A stretch of 64,000 nt of DNA from Peribolospora baueri (taxonomy: Eukaryota; Basidiomycota; Peribolosporomycetes; Peribolosporales; Peribolosporaceae): contig JAMDHS010000043.1 in assembly GCA_029717555.1 (NCBI GenBank), forward strand, positions 120,326 to 184,325, in the 5' to 3' direction. The position numbers and the translations under genes are program-made. The notes under the pieces were generated by a model. That model was not told the DNA's origin, did not search any database, and was given only the letters and a program-made list of their open reading frames with translations. This document shows positions 39,282-50,940 of this stretch, one piece after another (the first letter of the stretch is position 1; every line of letters begins with the position of its first letter).

Positions 39282-41535
39282 ATGGTCACCCCCGCCCAGA
39301 CGACTCTCCCGTCCCTGTCGTCTTTTCTGCCGCTGCCGTTTGTCCTCGATCTTGAATGCCCCATTCAGTGGCCTCACGCCCATGGCGGAACCTCGTCGAG
39401 TCCGCTCAAGCGTGAGCATTGTAACGGCAACGGCAACGGAGCGACGACGGCCGCGGGCGCGCTTTCTCCTCCTCCCTTCACGTCCCCTTCGAGCAAGGAT
39501 GGTGACCAGCCGATCGCCGACACGGTCCCCGGCGGTGAACCGGTGAAGGAGTGCATCAAGCGGAGATATCTCGAGTGCTTGTGGTTAGGCGAGGTCGGTC
39601 GCGCTCCATCAACGTCCGTCGGTCGTCCAGTGCGGTCGGACGCGCTCTGTCTCTCGAGGCGAACCTATTGACTCGTTGTCTTTTTTTCTTGCCCTGTTCT
39701 ATGTTTCCCTTCCTTCTTTTTCTATAGCACCACACTTCCCTTTTTTCTTTCGTCCACTCCCTACGGCGCCTCAACCCGGAACCCTCCGTCGTCGCTTCCA
39801 TCGCCTCGACCCTCCCACACCTGTCCATTCAAGCCCTCTCTCGTCGCTTCTCCCGCGTCCTTCCTCTTGTTCTGCATCAGCTTCTTTCCCTAACCGACTT
39901 GGATCCTGTTGCGAACCTGGCTTGTTTGCCCGCAACGGCGCCGGACGACCAGCTTGATCCCATCGAGGTCCATTTCCTCCGCCGCGCTATGGTGGAGACC
40001 GGGCTCGCCTCCCTCACAGCTCCTACGCCGCCACCATTTGTTTTGCCAACGAACGACGAACAGGAAGCGGGACGAGGCGATCGGAGCGAGGATGCACGCG
40101 GCGGGGGCTATGACCGTCAGAGAGACCGATGGCAGATGGAGGAGAGGCGAAAGGAATCGACGCTAAAGGGATGGCTGGAAGATGTGGAGATTCGCGAGTG
40201 CGTCCCGTCTCCGTTTTTGCTTTGACCCACGCCTTCCTGTGATTGTGCGCCATCTATCTCGCGATGCTGATCAGCTAATCTCCGCCGGCATTGGATAGGA
40301 CGCAACTCCAAATCCTCATCGCGCTCGAGCTTCTCCGCCTTCTCGCGCTGCTCCCGCCCCCCAACGTCATTGCAAACGACCTCGGCTCGAACTCATCCGT
40401 TCCACCCTCCGTTCCTGCCGCCTCTGCCACGCGCAACAAGCGTAAACACAATCACCCGCAGCGTTTTTCGGGCTCGTCCACCGGCGTTCCTGCGTCGGAT
40501 AAGGAGAGGAGGGAGGAAAAACGTCGAAAGAGAGACGAACGAAGGAAATTTAGGATAAGTGCCGTTGGGACAGCGGGAGTGGAAATGGCCGCCGACTCGT
40601 CCATCGCACATCGACACGGAATGGAAGGGGAGCAAGACGAGGGCGATGGAATTGGGGCGCTCTGCTCTAGACCAGACCTCGAGCGACGACTGGACGTCCT
40701 GGAAGATCGACTTTGTATCCGCCAGGCTACCGCTTCAGCTGGTCTTGGCAGCATTCTGTCTACCGACAGGGATATCTTCGACAAAGATGACGACGTTTTT
40801 GGCTCCTCCGGTCCATCTCTTGGCGGCGACGCGGACGAGGTCAAAGGTCGGACGAGGCAAGGAAAGCCGTCCGAGCAGATCGGCCCCGGAAGAGGAGCAG
40901 GGTGGGCGGGAAGGGCGGACGGAGACGAGAGGGACCAGACACAGTGGTTTTGTGAGGAGGTTGTTCAGCGATGGTAAGCCCACTCTCACCTCCCTCGCAC
41001 CTCGCGTTTTGTCAGCCGTGCCGCAGCTCTCTCGTTCCGGTCGCTAACCTGTCCATCGGTGGGATTTCGCCTTCCCTCTCGTCTCCCCCATTTGTACCAC
41101 CCGACTAGCTTTGCTGACAGTCTACCGCATCAATGCGCGTCCTTCCGCTCCAAGTGCTTCGTCTCCTCTGGCTCTCTCGACCCTTCTCACGATACCCCTT
41201 TCCGTCCTGTCCCCCGTCTCGCTCGCACCACTAGCGACGTAATGGAAACGGACGTGCCGACGGAGAGGAGACGCTCGAAAGCTAACTCTGTTAGCGTGCT
41301 CTCTACCGGAAAGCTGCTCGCTCGACAGAAAGAGGTCGACATGGCCCGGCGCGTCGTCAGCGTTGGTGCCAGCTCGGCGGGCGGCGCGATGGCGATGGCG
41401 AGGGCGGACGCGAAGAGGCCGGCGTCCGGCGGCGGAGAGGCGGACGCGGGGAGAAACAGGGAGAGCAAGGTTGCGGACGTTCGCAGCCAGGCGAACACGC
41501 TCGTTCTCGCGACGCCGCAGAAGGAACGACGCTAG
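39282..41535 (+). CDS. SLD3: SLD3-like DNA replication initiation factor
   Basis: Exons 39282..39593, 39728..40197, 40299..40973, 41109..41535; 1884 nt, 627 aa, phases consistent. The order of conserved-looking blocks fits the Sld3/treslin domain: KRRYLECLWL near residue 95, a helical block (VHSLRRLNPEPSVVASIAS), then WLEDVEIRETQLQILIALE (about 250-270), and LPHQCASFRSKCF (about 492). A basic tail ends in VLATPQK. Known role: Sld3 brings Cdc45 to loaded MCM at origins and, after CDK phosphorylation, binds Dpb11. The linker between blocks is charged and Ser-rich, with several SP/TP sites. The assignment rests on short helical motifs in a fast-evolving family, so it is less certain than the enzymes around it. 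Confidence 0.6.
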
Positions 41536-41741
41536 TCCTTGTAGCCATCGAGTGGAGGTCGGGAGCCGGTACCAAAACCGGCGTCACTCATGACCACATC
41601 CTACCCACTTTCCGGGGCCCCGCGGGGGAGGAAAGGACGAGGTCGTACCAACGACGGTTTCGAGGATGCGACACTCAGTTGTATCATGAGATTACAGTAT
41701 CGCCCTAACGTACACATGTTAACAGTCCAAACCTCGTGCAT

Positions 41742-43685
41742 TCAGATGATCACATCCGACATCTCGACATGTCGCGGTAATACGACCACGGTGTCGCACC
41801 CATGCCCACACAAACTGACGATGTCTAGCGACCCGCCTCCGCCAAAGTAGGTCGCGTATATGCGAGCCATTGGAAGTCTGCGTTCGAAAAGTTAAGAACG
41901 GTCGGAGAGCGGAGGGGGGGGGAAAGGAAGAACGCCAAAGGAGAGGGGATGCACACATCGAGAATTCAGTGCACGAGCAGCGGGAGTCCACGGACAGGCA
42001 CAGACGGACGCACCCGTATCCAAGACCGGCCAGCGTTCCAAGTCCTGACGACAGTGTGGATGCTCCGATTTCTCCCAGCCCATCTCCGGCAGCCCCGCCG
42101 AGTTGTTGGGCCGAGTACGGACCTCCGTCGTTGCCTGTGTGTGAGGTCTCGGCACCGTCGTCGGTCCCATTTTTGCTGTTTCCTTGTGCCGCTGACCCGC
42201 CGGCTGTTGTGAAGGCATAACTGAAGACTTTAGGCAGGTTCTCCGGGCTTATGCCGCCCCCTCTGTCCCGAATGCGGAGTGAGAGCGTGCGTTGGGAGGC
42301 TGCGATGGTTACCGTGACGGGAGGGATAGGGTCGGTGGGTGACGATGTCCGGAGGTGTTGCTCAACTGCAAGCGTGTCAAACAAAGAGACGGGATGAGAG
42401 GACGAGTCTAAGGAGTGCTGAGATGTGCGACGAAGGGAAGCCCGCCTCTTGACGTTGCGAACAAGCGGCGCCAGGCCGACCAGGAACTCACCCGTTGCAC
42501 GGTAAGAGTTTTTTAGCTACGAGCACGAGCGGCGGTCAACGTCAACCAGATGGCGTCAGTTCAGTGCGAGTTTGAGAAGCGAATCCAATAGGCGAACGGT
42601 AAAGACGTTTCGTTCGGGCGCGCCCACTTTACTTACCAGCTCGGTAACGATGTACTCGAGATGCACGCTCACGCCCGTAAAGGTTGCGCCTACGTCCCCC
42701 TCTACGACGAGAGGTGGAGCAACGCCGAGAGTGGCTTCACAGAGCTCGCTTACGTAGTCCGCGCACATCCGAACCATTCGAAGGGGAGAAAGTTGCGTGT
42801 CAATGATGCCGACGGCAGAAGAAGGCGAGGAGGCAGAAGCTGGTGAGGAGGAAGAAGGAGACGACTGAGACTTTGGAGACGAGTGAGAAAGGGCGAGGTG
42901 TTGTTCTGCAATGAGACGGATGGCTATCCGACTGTGAATCGCTGCATCCAAAAAGGTGGAGACCGTTTGTGGAGGCAGATAGCGCTTGCACTCTTGAAAT
43001 CCTAGAGAGAGTGGATGGAAATGACACAAGCCAGAAGCAGTCAGCAATGACGGAGGAAAAATTGAACCTTTAGCTACCAGAAGAACAAAGACATCACCGG
43101 CCGTCCCTTGCTGCCTCACTCACCTCTAGCGAGGGTGGGAATGTTCTGCGAATGGTCCTCGACGAGCTGCTCGAGGACTCTCGTAAACACCTCGTTCTCC
43201 CTCTCGCTCGAGATCTGTCCAAACGAAGCAATGGTTCTAAACCCTTGCGTGTAGAGCCGGGCAATGCGGTGAATGTACGGGTTGGAAACAACGATGAAAG
43301 GGAGCGCGTTGAGGGACTGGACGCGCTTGGCGAGACGGATGGGAAGCTCGGACCGGGTGTACTCGGCGGAGGCGACAAGCGACGAAAGGGAAAGAGGCGG
43401 CTGTCCAAAGGCCATGAGCTGACGGATCGTAAGAGGACGAGGGGTGAGAGAGGCGTAAGCGGAAACGGATGGCGTAGTGGACGAGGGGGAAGGAGCTGGG
43501 GCCCGAGGTGAGGGAGATGGACGGGCTTGGGTTGAACAGCGGCGAAGGCCGGGACGCTCCGCTCTCCACGAAGTCAAGATGGCCGCCCGTGCCGACGGAG
43601 GGTATCGTGACATGGCTGCCAGCAGAAGAAGTCGGTGAGAGGATGGTGGGACGGATGATGAGACGTCGGCAGCGCTCAGTCGCAT
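41742..43685 (-). CDS. Mitochondrial pyruvate dehydrogenase kinase-type protein kinase (PDK/BCKDK family)
   Basis: Minus-strand exons 43685..43124, 43001..42637, 42516..42492 (25 nt), 42365..42014, 41877..41742; 1440 nt, 479 aa, phases consistent. The basic, Ser-rich N-terminus looks like a mitochondrial presequence. Residues about 60-190 form the helical PDK domain ending with VEDHSQNIPTLARGFQECK. The GHKL ATPase motifs are the N box TELLKNSYRAT (the last eight residues come from the 25-nt exon), the G1 box RDRGGGI, and the G2 box GLGYGLP. A Gly/Ser/Asn insert of about 45 residues lies in the ATP lid, as in other fungal members. It should phosphorylate and switch off the E1 subunit of pyruvate or branched-chain dehydrogenase in the matrix. 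Its start lies only 166 bp from the divergent neighbour. Confidence 0.88.
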
Positions 43686-43738
43686 CCTCCTATCTTCCAA
43701 GGTGCTCCAGGAGATTAGGAGATGAGTCGTAAGCTATA

Positions 43739-43758
43739 GCACGTGACAATTCACGTGC
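43739..43758. promoter_or_regulatory. Double E-box palindrome in a 166-bp bidirectional promoter
   Basis: Arms GCACGTGA and TCACGTGC are exact reverse complements around CAAT, giving two CACGTG cores 12 bp apart. The site lies 53 bp from one start codon and 94 bp from the other. CACGTG is the known target of fungal bHLH factors such as Cbf1; the binding factor here is inferred. Confidence 0.7.
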
Positions 43759-43851
43759 AACCACTTGCGCACGCTCCACATGCGCCTGCGCCATTTAGGC
43801 CTGGCGGTAGCGACTTGCTATCATCGTTCGCCCCAACCGTGACCTGAAGAG

Positions 43852-46266
43852 ATGGCTCGCGTCAATTTGACCGTATTCGGTGCGCATCCTTCCTTCCAGT
43901 GCCGATGCGGCAACTAACGAGATGGAAGCATGAACTCGTTTATTGGTCATGCACGGTTTACTGGCGCTGACGCCGTACGCTTCTCATCTCGTCTGCAGGC
44001 GCGACCGGATTCACGGTCAGTCGGTCTTCCTGAAGTGCTCCCTCGATCCTCTCTCACCTCGATTGTAATACGGACCATTTTGGTTTATCTATTTCCAGGG
44101 CCGCTTTGTCGTCGAAGAGATCGCCCGTCAGCAGGCTACCTTTGGGCCCGATTTCACTTGGGTGAGCCTCCGATGCAGCCTCCCTCGCTCCCGACTCCAC
44201 GTGTCCATGCTTCTGGAGTAACATAAGGTCTTGTCACTTCAGGCCATTGCAGGCCGGTCTCGTGCCTCGCTGGAGTCGATCCGAAACATTGTTTCCTCCA
44301 CCGATGGGAACTCCGGACCAGATATCATTGTCGCAAACACGGAAGACCAGGAAAGCTTGGTTGAGATGGCCAAAAGGTCCAAGCGTGAGTGCTACAAACC
44401 TGACTGGGCGTCCCTTCGCCGCTGTAGCCCTTGAGCAAGCTGGTGGAGCGTTTTACATGTCAATGTATGATGTCCAAAAACGTGTCCTTCGACAGTCCTC
44501 CTAAACGCCGTTGGACCATATAACAAACTGGGCGAACCTGTGGTGAAGGCAGTGATAGCTGCATCAGAGCAGTTGGCTGCTACGAGTGAACAAGGCTGCG
44601 ACTATCTCGATCTGTCCGGCGAACCACTATTCATCGAGTCCATGGCTCTGAAGGTTCGTCCTCCGAGCTTGCCCTTACCCTTCCCCGTCTTTCTTTCAAT
44701 TTTCGCTCTGAGCATGTGATAGGATTGCTCTCCTTCTCCAGTACCACGCATCTGCCGCCAAAATCAATATCTCTATCGTTCCAGCTGCCGCTTTTGATTC
44801 CATACCTGCCGATCTCGGCGTATTATACGCCAAGCGGTCTCTGCAGGCTCGCCTTGACGGCGACGGAGACAAGGGCGGGGCGGTGGTTCCCTCTAGCTGC
44901 GAGATGTTCTTGAAGCTTGAGGTGGGCGACAAGGCGAAATCGCTGGGAATGTGAGTGACGCAAGTAGCATTCGCCCTCTGCTCCACGACATCGTGAGCCC
45001 GTCTCACAAGGAGTGACCATCATCCACATCTGGGCCCCACAGGCACTACGCCACCTACGCCGCAGCCATCCAAGGCTTCGCCTCTCAGCATCTCCTCAAG
45101 AATGTCCGGAAGAAACTTGCCGCAGAGCGTGGTAAGCCGCCCATTCCTGAAGGTGTACAGAAAGGTCTGGGTTCCGGGATTCCGAAGAGGAAGAAGGGGT
45201 GGTTAGGTGTGATTTGGGAACCGGTGAGATTTCGCTTTTTTTCTTCCTTTCAATTTCGTTATGCAGGATATATTGCTTTTTATCTATCCTGGCCTGCAGC
45301 TGAATGGAGCCTTCCTTTGCCTTGGCTCGATTTAGTCCGTCAATGGGTATCTCATTCCCCATTTCTTTTCCGACACGGCCGGTGAGCTCCGAATTTTTTT
45401 CCTTCCTCACCGCCGAACCGCGAACCGTCTTAAGAACATGCTCTCAACACCACGCTTTCGCGCGCCTCCTCTCCCCAGTGGTTCGTCTCAGCCAAGCCTA
45501 CGATGCATACCTCGAAACGTCCGTCCCGCCCGTTCAGTTCGCAGCGTGGATTGTCGTCCCCTCCTTGCGCGTCGTGCTCCTGTTCCTCGTTTCCATGATC
45601 TTTTTCATATTCCTCGTCCGGCGACCGTGGGGGTGAGAACCTGCGGCAACGTCCACGACCCACATTTCCGCCTTCACCTTCGGCTGATCGGCTTGTACCT
45701 GACGCTCTTCTTCCGCAGGCGTTATCTACTTCTTCGCTACCCCAGGTTCTTTACGTGTGGTATGGCCAGTCACGAGGTGGGCATCCTCACATTTCTCAGC
45801 CTCGCGCGAATCGGACGTCGTGACGTGCTGCCACGTTGGACCTCTTCGTGTAAATCTTTGACCTGCCTGTTCGCCTGACGTATCCTCGCCTCCTATTGTC
45901 CTCGCCTACCAGGGTCCCAGCGCTGCCCAGCTCTCTGACACCTCCTTCCGCATGATCTTCCGGACCACTGGGCATTCGCGCGCTCTCCTCGACTCTGCCG
46001 CCACCAACACCAGCTCTTCATCCACCCGTCCCTCCGTCTCGCTCAAGGACGTCTCCGCGGACGTGACGCTCACGTCTGTCGTCCGAGGTCCGGAGGCTGG
46101 GTACGTCGCCACCCCAGCTCTCTTCGTCACTGCCGCCAAGACGTTGCTGAAGGAGAGGGAGAAGATGCGCAAGGGCGTCCTTCCACCGGCCGTGGCGTTC
46201 GGACAGACGGGCCTGATCGATGAGATCAATCGAGATGGGAGGATCAAGTTTGAGATGAAGGCTTAG
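43852..46266 (+). CDS. Saccharopine dehydrogenase-like oxidoreductase (SCCPDH type)
   Basis: Exons 43852..43879, 43999..44015 (17 nt), 44099..44161, 44243..44384, 44496..44653, 44742..44950, 45043..45223, 45336..45381, 45479..45632, 45719..45776, 45913..46266; 1410 nt, 469 aa, phases consistent. The N-terminal Rossmann motif VFGATGFTG is split over three exons, its core coming from the 17-nt exon. Next come AIAGRSRASLE, LLLNAVGPYNKLGEPVV, YLDLSGEPLF and AAAFDSIPADLGVL, all typical of the family. A hydrophobic membrane-like segment lies near residues 305-330. The C-terminus GLIDEINRDGRIKFEM also fits. The family is an NAD(P)-binding membrane or lipid-droplet oxidoreductase of unsettled substrate, not the true lysine-pathway enzyme. 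Exon 8 is small (46 nt), and its acceptor GATTTAG was chosen to avoid an in-frame stop. Confidence 0.85.
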
Positions 46267-46527
46267 TTTGGTTGAGACTCGGTGGCGGCCATCGGAAGCC
46301 TTTTCCACGCTGCCCCACCGACGAAGTATTCGTCTCTATAGCGTCCCCGCCGCCAGGACCTTTGTTTATCGGGAGGAGCACGGCACGCGAAACGAAGCTA
46401 CATATACAATTTGATTCTTGTGACTCTTGCGAGAAAAAAGCAAATGATAGCATCGGTCCACACGAAACTAGATCACAGATCGTCCATGCTTTTAGCCGGC
46501 CCAACGCCGGTCCCAAAATCTTTCGAA

Positions 46528-49500
46528 TCACGCCCCCATTCGCTCCTCCGCCGCCGCCGCCTCTGCCTGGATCTGCTGTCGTCTCAGCTCCGGGTCGATA
46601 GAGGAGGCACTAGCTTCTGCCGAGTCCGCAGCCCGCGTAGCCGCGTTCGATGACGACGACGACGACGACGACGACGTTTCCTTGGCCGTGGCCGTGCCTT
46701 CGCCGACGACCTGCTCGAGCATGTCGCCGCCAAGCTGCCTGCCCTCCTCCTCTTTGGCGACATTCATGCCCTGGCCTTCCGAGCTCGCAGCGACGGCGGT
46801 GCCGGCGCCGGTCGCCTGCTGCTCTTGCTGAGGTTGCGACTGCGACTGCGACTGCGATTGTCCTTCTGGTTGCTTCTGCTTTGCCTGCACAGGCGGGTCG
46901 AGCTTGCGCGCCGAAGACTGAGCAACACGGACGTCGCCCTTGTCAAATACGTTACGACCAGGCTCGACGGGATCGACGATGACGGAGGACGTGGTACTGC
47001 CGCCGTCGCCCAGGACACTGGCGCCCAAGAGCTTTTCTCCGTCTTTCGAGCCGGGTCCGACGGCGACGGGGGTCGAGGGCACAGCTTGGTTGGATTTGGA
47101 GGACAAGCTATGGTAGGCATCGTAGGACGTCGGGAATTCATTGCTATCCGCGAATCGTCAAGCCCCAGACGGCGGGTCAGCGAACGGCGGCGGGTGGGAA
47201 GAGCTCGCAAAGGTCTTTCAGCTCTACGCGTCCCGCCTAACTCACCAAGCGAAATCCCACGACTTCATCCACTTTGCGCTATGGCATCCCGACTGCGTCC
47301 ACTGTCCGGCGTACGTCAACGGGGCGAATTTCCACCAGCACAGCGTGGCGATGATGACGACGACGGCGGCGATTTGGAGACGTATGCGCGGACGGAGAGC
47401 GGCGGTGGCGAAATCAAAGAGGGCACAGAGGAGGAGGATGGCGAAATAGAGAGCGGGTAAATAGTGATGGAGGAAGAGCTGGCGGTTCATGAAATAGAAG
47501 GGAAGGTAGTGAAGCGCCCAGCCAATAGCGAGGAAAGAGCAAAGAGAGTCGTAGAAAACGATGGTGGCTGCAAAAGTGTGAGGAGAAGGAACGAGGGTCA
47601 GAAAGATGGAGCGGCGGAAGCATTCTCGGCGTTCGATACTCACAGTCGTTGAAATCCGAGTATCCCCTCTTGGCCCTGAGTAACAAGAGGGCCTTGGCGG
47701 CCGCGTAGACCAAGATGGCCGCGGTCGAACCCCACCAAATGAACGGGTTGCCGATCAGGTAGACCTGGCGTTTGTCTTTGTTCCAAAAGTTGATGCCGCG
47801 ACGGAGGACTGGCCACGTCGGAGGACGGGAGTCGTAGGCGTGTCGATCAATGAGGCCCGCGTTGGTCTGCCACATGACGGCTTGTAATTCGAAGAATTTG
47901 GTGAAGAAGGACGGGGGCACGTAGTTGACTTTGGGAGCATCCTCGGGCACTGCGAACGGGAAACGACGCCGAAAATTTGAATCCAGAAGAGTAAAGAGCG
48001 CGGTCGACGAGAAGGTACTCACGTCCGGCATGTTCATTCGTCTCGATGTACCATATCGTGCCAGGCCTCGTGGGGTTCTTATTGCAAGTGACCTCCTGCT
48101 GTCCGAAGCCCCAATCGGGCAAAGCGATCTTGTGGCTGAAGAGGTAGCAACCCGTGAGGGTATGCCTCAACCTGATCTTGGTCCGAATCGCTTTCACCGC
48201 TGGAGGACCCTTCCCATCGTCATGGCCGCCATCCTCCACCTCGACGATAAAGTTATCGTTGGCATCACCGTCGAAACCGTCGAAGCCGTAGCCGGTCACC
48301 TCGTTTTGAAAGTCGGTCTCCGTGATTGGTGGACGCACGCCGTCGTGGGAGTGGAGGTTCTTGGTCGTCATGACATGCTTCAAGCGGATCTCTTGCTTAT
48401 GACGCAGGAGGTGAATGGGCTCGTCGGGTCGGGTGTAAGGCAAGTCGGGGTGCTCAACGAGGAAATCGGTGGCGTTGAGGACTTGCCAGACGTTGTTCTC
48501 GTCGCTGTGCGGGTAGAGGGTGACCTGTTGCTCTGGAAGAATTCCATCAGAATGAGAAGGGTTAAGACGAATGGACGTGAGCTGAGGTAGTCAAAGGAAC
48601 GAAAGCGCCCTCGGGCAAGGCACCTCTCTCCACTCACGGTGGCTGCCGGCGGGGTACTGGTGGGTGTGGGAGTGGAGGTAGCCACCCTGCGTGTTGAGGT
48701 GGCGAAGGGTGATGTTGGAGCCCATGGCAACGTCTGCAAAATGGGAAGGAAGGAAGGATAGCAGTCAGACGACGGGCGTCCTCGCGCTCAGACAAGCGGC
48801 ACGAGAAGGCGAGGCTCACCGGCAAAAGTATCGTCCATGCCATGCCCGCGGAGGGTGTGCTGGAAGGCAGAAGACATGAACCCATCTCCCTCACCGCTGT
48901 AGGCGAGCAAGGCGAAGTGAATTCCGAAAATGGACATGTAAACGGAAAGAGGGAGGATGATGAGGCAAAGGACGCGGGCGCTGAAATGTTTGAAGAGGAT
49001 ACGAGGCGGAAGACGGAGATCGCCGAGGTGGCGCCACAGCTGGGCGATGGTGGCGAAGCCAACGGTGGAGATGGTGAACAGGCCGACCCATTTGCAGGAC
49101 ACGACTGCGCCGAGGGAAGCGCCCGTCAGGCTGAGCCAGGCCCACCACGGCTTGCTGAAGGGCCCTCGAAGCGGCGCCCCGTCTCGTCCGGCGGCGACGC
49201 CCTTGGTGCCCTGACCGCCGGTCGCAAAGCTTCCCTTCCTCTCCTCGTTGGAGAAGCCGACCCAGGCAAAGACAGTGAGTGCGGTAAAGAAGAGGAGAGG
49301 CGAGTCGAGAAGGATGAACCGGGACTGGGTGACGAGGCCGTTCTCGAAGGTGATCAGGAGCCCACCGACCATGGCTGTCGTGGCGCGGCAAGAGAACATG
49401 CGGAGGGTGAGATAGGTGAGCGGGACGAGGGCGATGCCAAGAAGGGCGGGGAGGAGACGCATAGAGATGTAGGGCACGCCGGCGGAGACATAGTCGCTGA

Positions 49501-50193
49501 GGAGCGAGGGAAAGGAGTGCGTAGCATGAGCGACGAGCGTGTGGGACTGACGGTGCGAAGAAGGAGGACGATGGAAAGGAGACTCACTTGCCGATGTCCT
49601 TGAAATCAAAGTTTCCATCGAATCCGCTGAGCCAGCCGGCGAGAGTGATAAGGAGCTTTGCGAGAGGGGGGTGAACGTCCATGAAAAAGTGTCTCTTGAT
49701 GTACTTGGAAGCGAAACCGCCGAAGTGAACTTCGTCGAAGCTGGTGGGCACCAAGGACGACCAGAGAGAGGATGAGCGTCGGCGAAGGGGAACGCTTCGA
49801 CAGAACTCGTCGCACTCACACGACACTGTTTGGCCAATCGATCTTCCAAAGCCTAACGACAAAGGCGAGAGCGACGACAGCGAAGATAAGCTTATCCTCG
49901 CCTCTGCCAAGGTTCAGCACGTTCATGACGCCCGGACCGGTTGCGGTTGCCGGCCCATTCTTGCTCGTCGCTCCGGCAGGCGCGAAAGGGGGGCCACCGA
50001 CATATTCGGCGCGCCGTTCAGCGTCCTCGTCAGTGACCGTTGCTTGATACACGGAGGAGGGCCGAAGAGCGGATCTACCAGAAGGGTTGAAATAAGGATC
50101 GTCGCCGTTGGGTGACGCAGGAGGAGCGGGGATGCGAGCGCGCATCGTGTCGTCTCGGAGAGAGCGGGAGGACGATTTGGGCGAAGCGGGCAT
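46528..50193 (-). CDS. PMT1: Dolichyl-phosphate-mannose protein O-mannosyltransferase, PMT1 family
   Basis: Minus-strand exons 50193..49820, 49740..49588, 49496..48820, 48733..48638, 48532..48023, 47949..47644, 47567..47246, 47107..46528; 3018 nt, 1005 aa, phases consistent. After about 95 cytosolic residues comes a TM helix ending at KIDWP, then the luminal catalytic loop [19 protein letters not shown] with the Asp-Glu pair and MDVHPPLAK. Several TM helices follow, then MIR repeats (about 402-600; [48 protein letters not shown]), then further TM helices. [15 protein letters not shown] favours the PMT1 over the PMT2/4 subfamily. The product mannosylates Ser/Thr of secretory proteins in the ER, usually as a Pmt1-Pmt2 dimer. 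Unusual: a tail of about 190 residues rich in Gln, Ser and Glu after the last TM helix, making the protein longer than yeast Pmt1. Confidence 0.92.
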
Positions 50194-50940
50194 TTTCGAC
50201 GACGGTTAAGAATCAGAGATGTGTATAGGAAGGGAAGGAGGCAAGCGCTGCCAAAGCAGGCGCGCCGTCTCAGAGAGCCCACAAGAAAAGAGGAAAAAAA
50301 AACAGCGCCGCTGAGAGAGTGTTGGAGGGACACAGCGGACAACGAAGACGAACAAGGGAAGAAAAGCGAAAGAGGGAGAGTGATGCGAGACTGCGCCGCG
50401 GCCGGAGCTCCTTCCTTGCCCACCGACAGGGGGAGGAGGGAGGTGGGGGGTAGATGATCGGGGAGAAGAGACGAAGACTTGGTCGGAGAAGAAGGACGTG
50501 GCCCGGGTTGACGAGCGACGGGTGACGTCCGGATTCGGAGACGTTCGTGCCCCGTCCGCTAGGCGATTCCAGCCGCAGCCGCCAGCACAGCGCGTCCCGC
50601 AGTCGTCTACCTCTGTCGACCGCCCACGTGCAGCGGCTTGACGGAGGTCCAATTCCTCGCCAGCTTTTCTCTCTGGTCGCCTCGATATCAAATAGGCGCC
50701 GGAGCGTGGTTCGGGCACAAAAGAGCATTACTACAGCGTAAGGGGGTAGCTAAATTACTCAGCCACACACATCAGGTCTGATGACCCTCATAAAAGTCCA
50801 AGGTCTTCGTCGCGCTCGGCAGGAACGCGGGCCTCGGCGAGCCTGGCGACGAGACCGGTGAAGCGGGCGTTCGACACCTCGGCAGCCTTGTAGAGGGAAC
50901 CGCTAGGAACGGGCGCCCACCAACCCGGACCAGCGGGCAT
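50194..50940. other. Spacer between PMT1-type and reductase genes
   Basis: A 747-bp gap upstream of the PMT1-type ATG and downstream of the reductase stop (both genes are on minus). It includes purine-rich runs (50286-50400) typical of a promoter read on the minus strand. No supported gene. Confidence 0.5.

Noticed and set aside
45304-45636. Continuous 110-codon frame as one exon of the saccharopine dehydrogenase-like gene
   Set aside because: It begins after a stop and cannot be joined in phase to the preceding exon; splitting it by an intron (45382-45478) gives the conserved SDTAVVRLSQ join.
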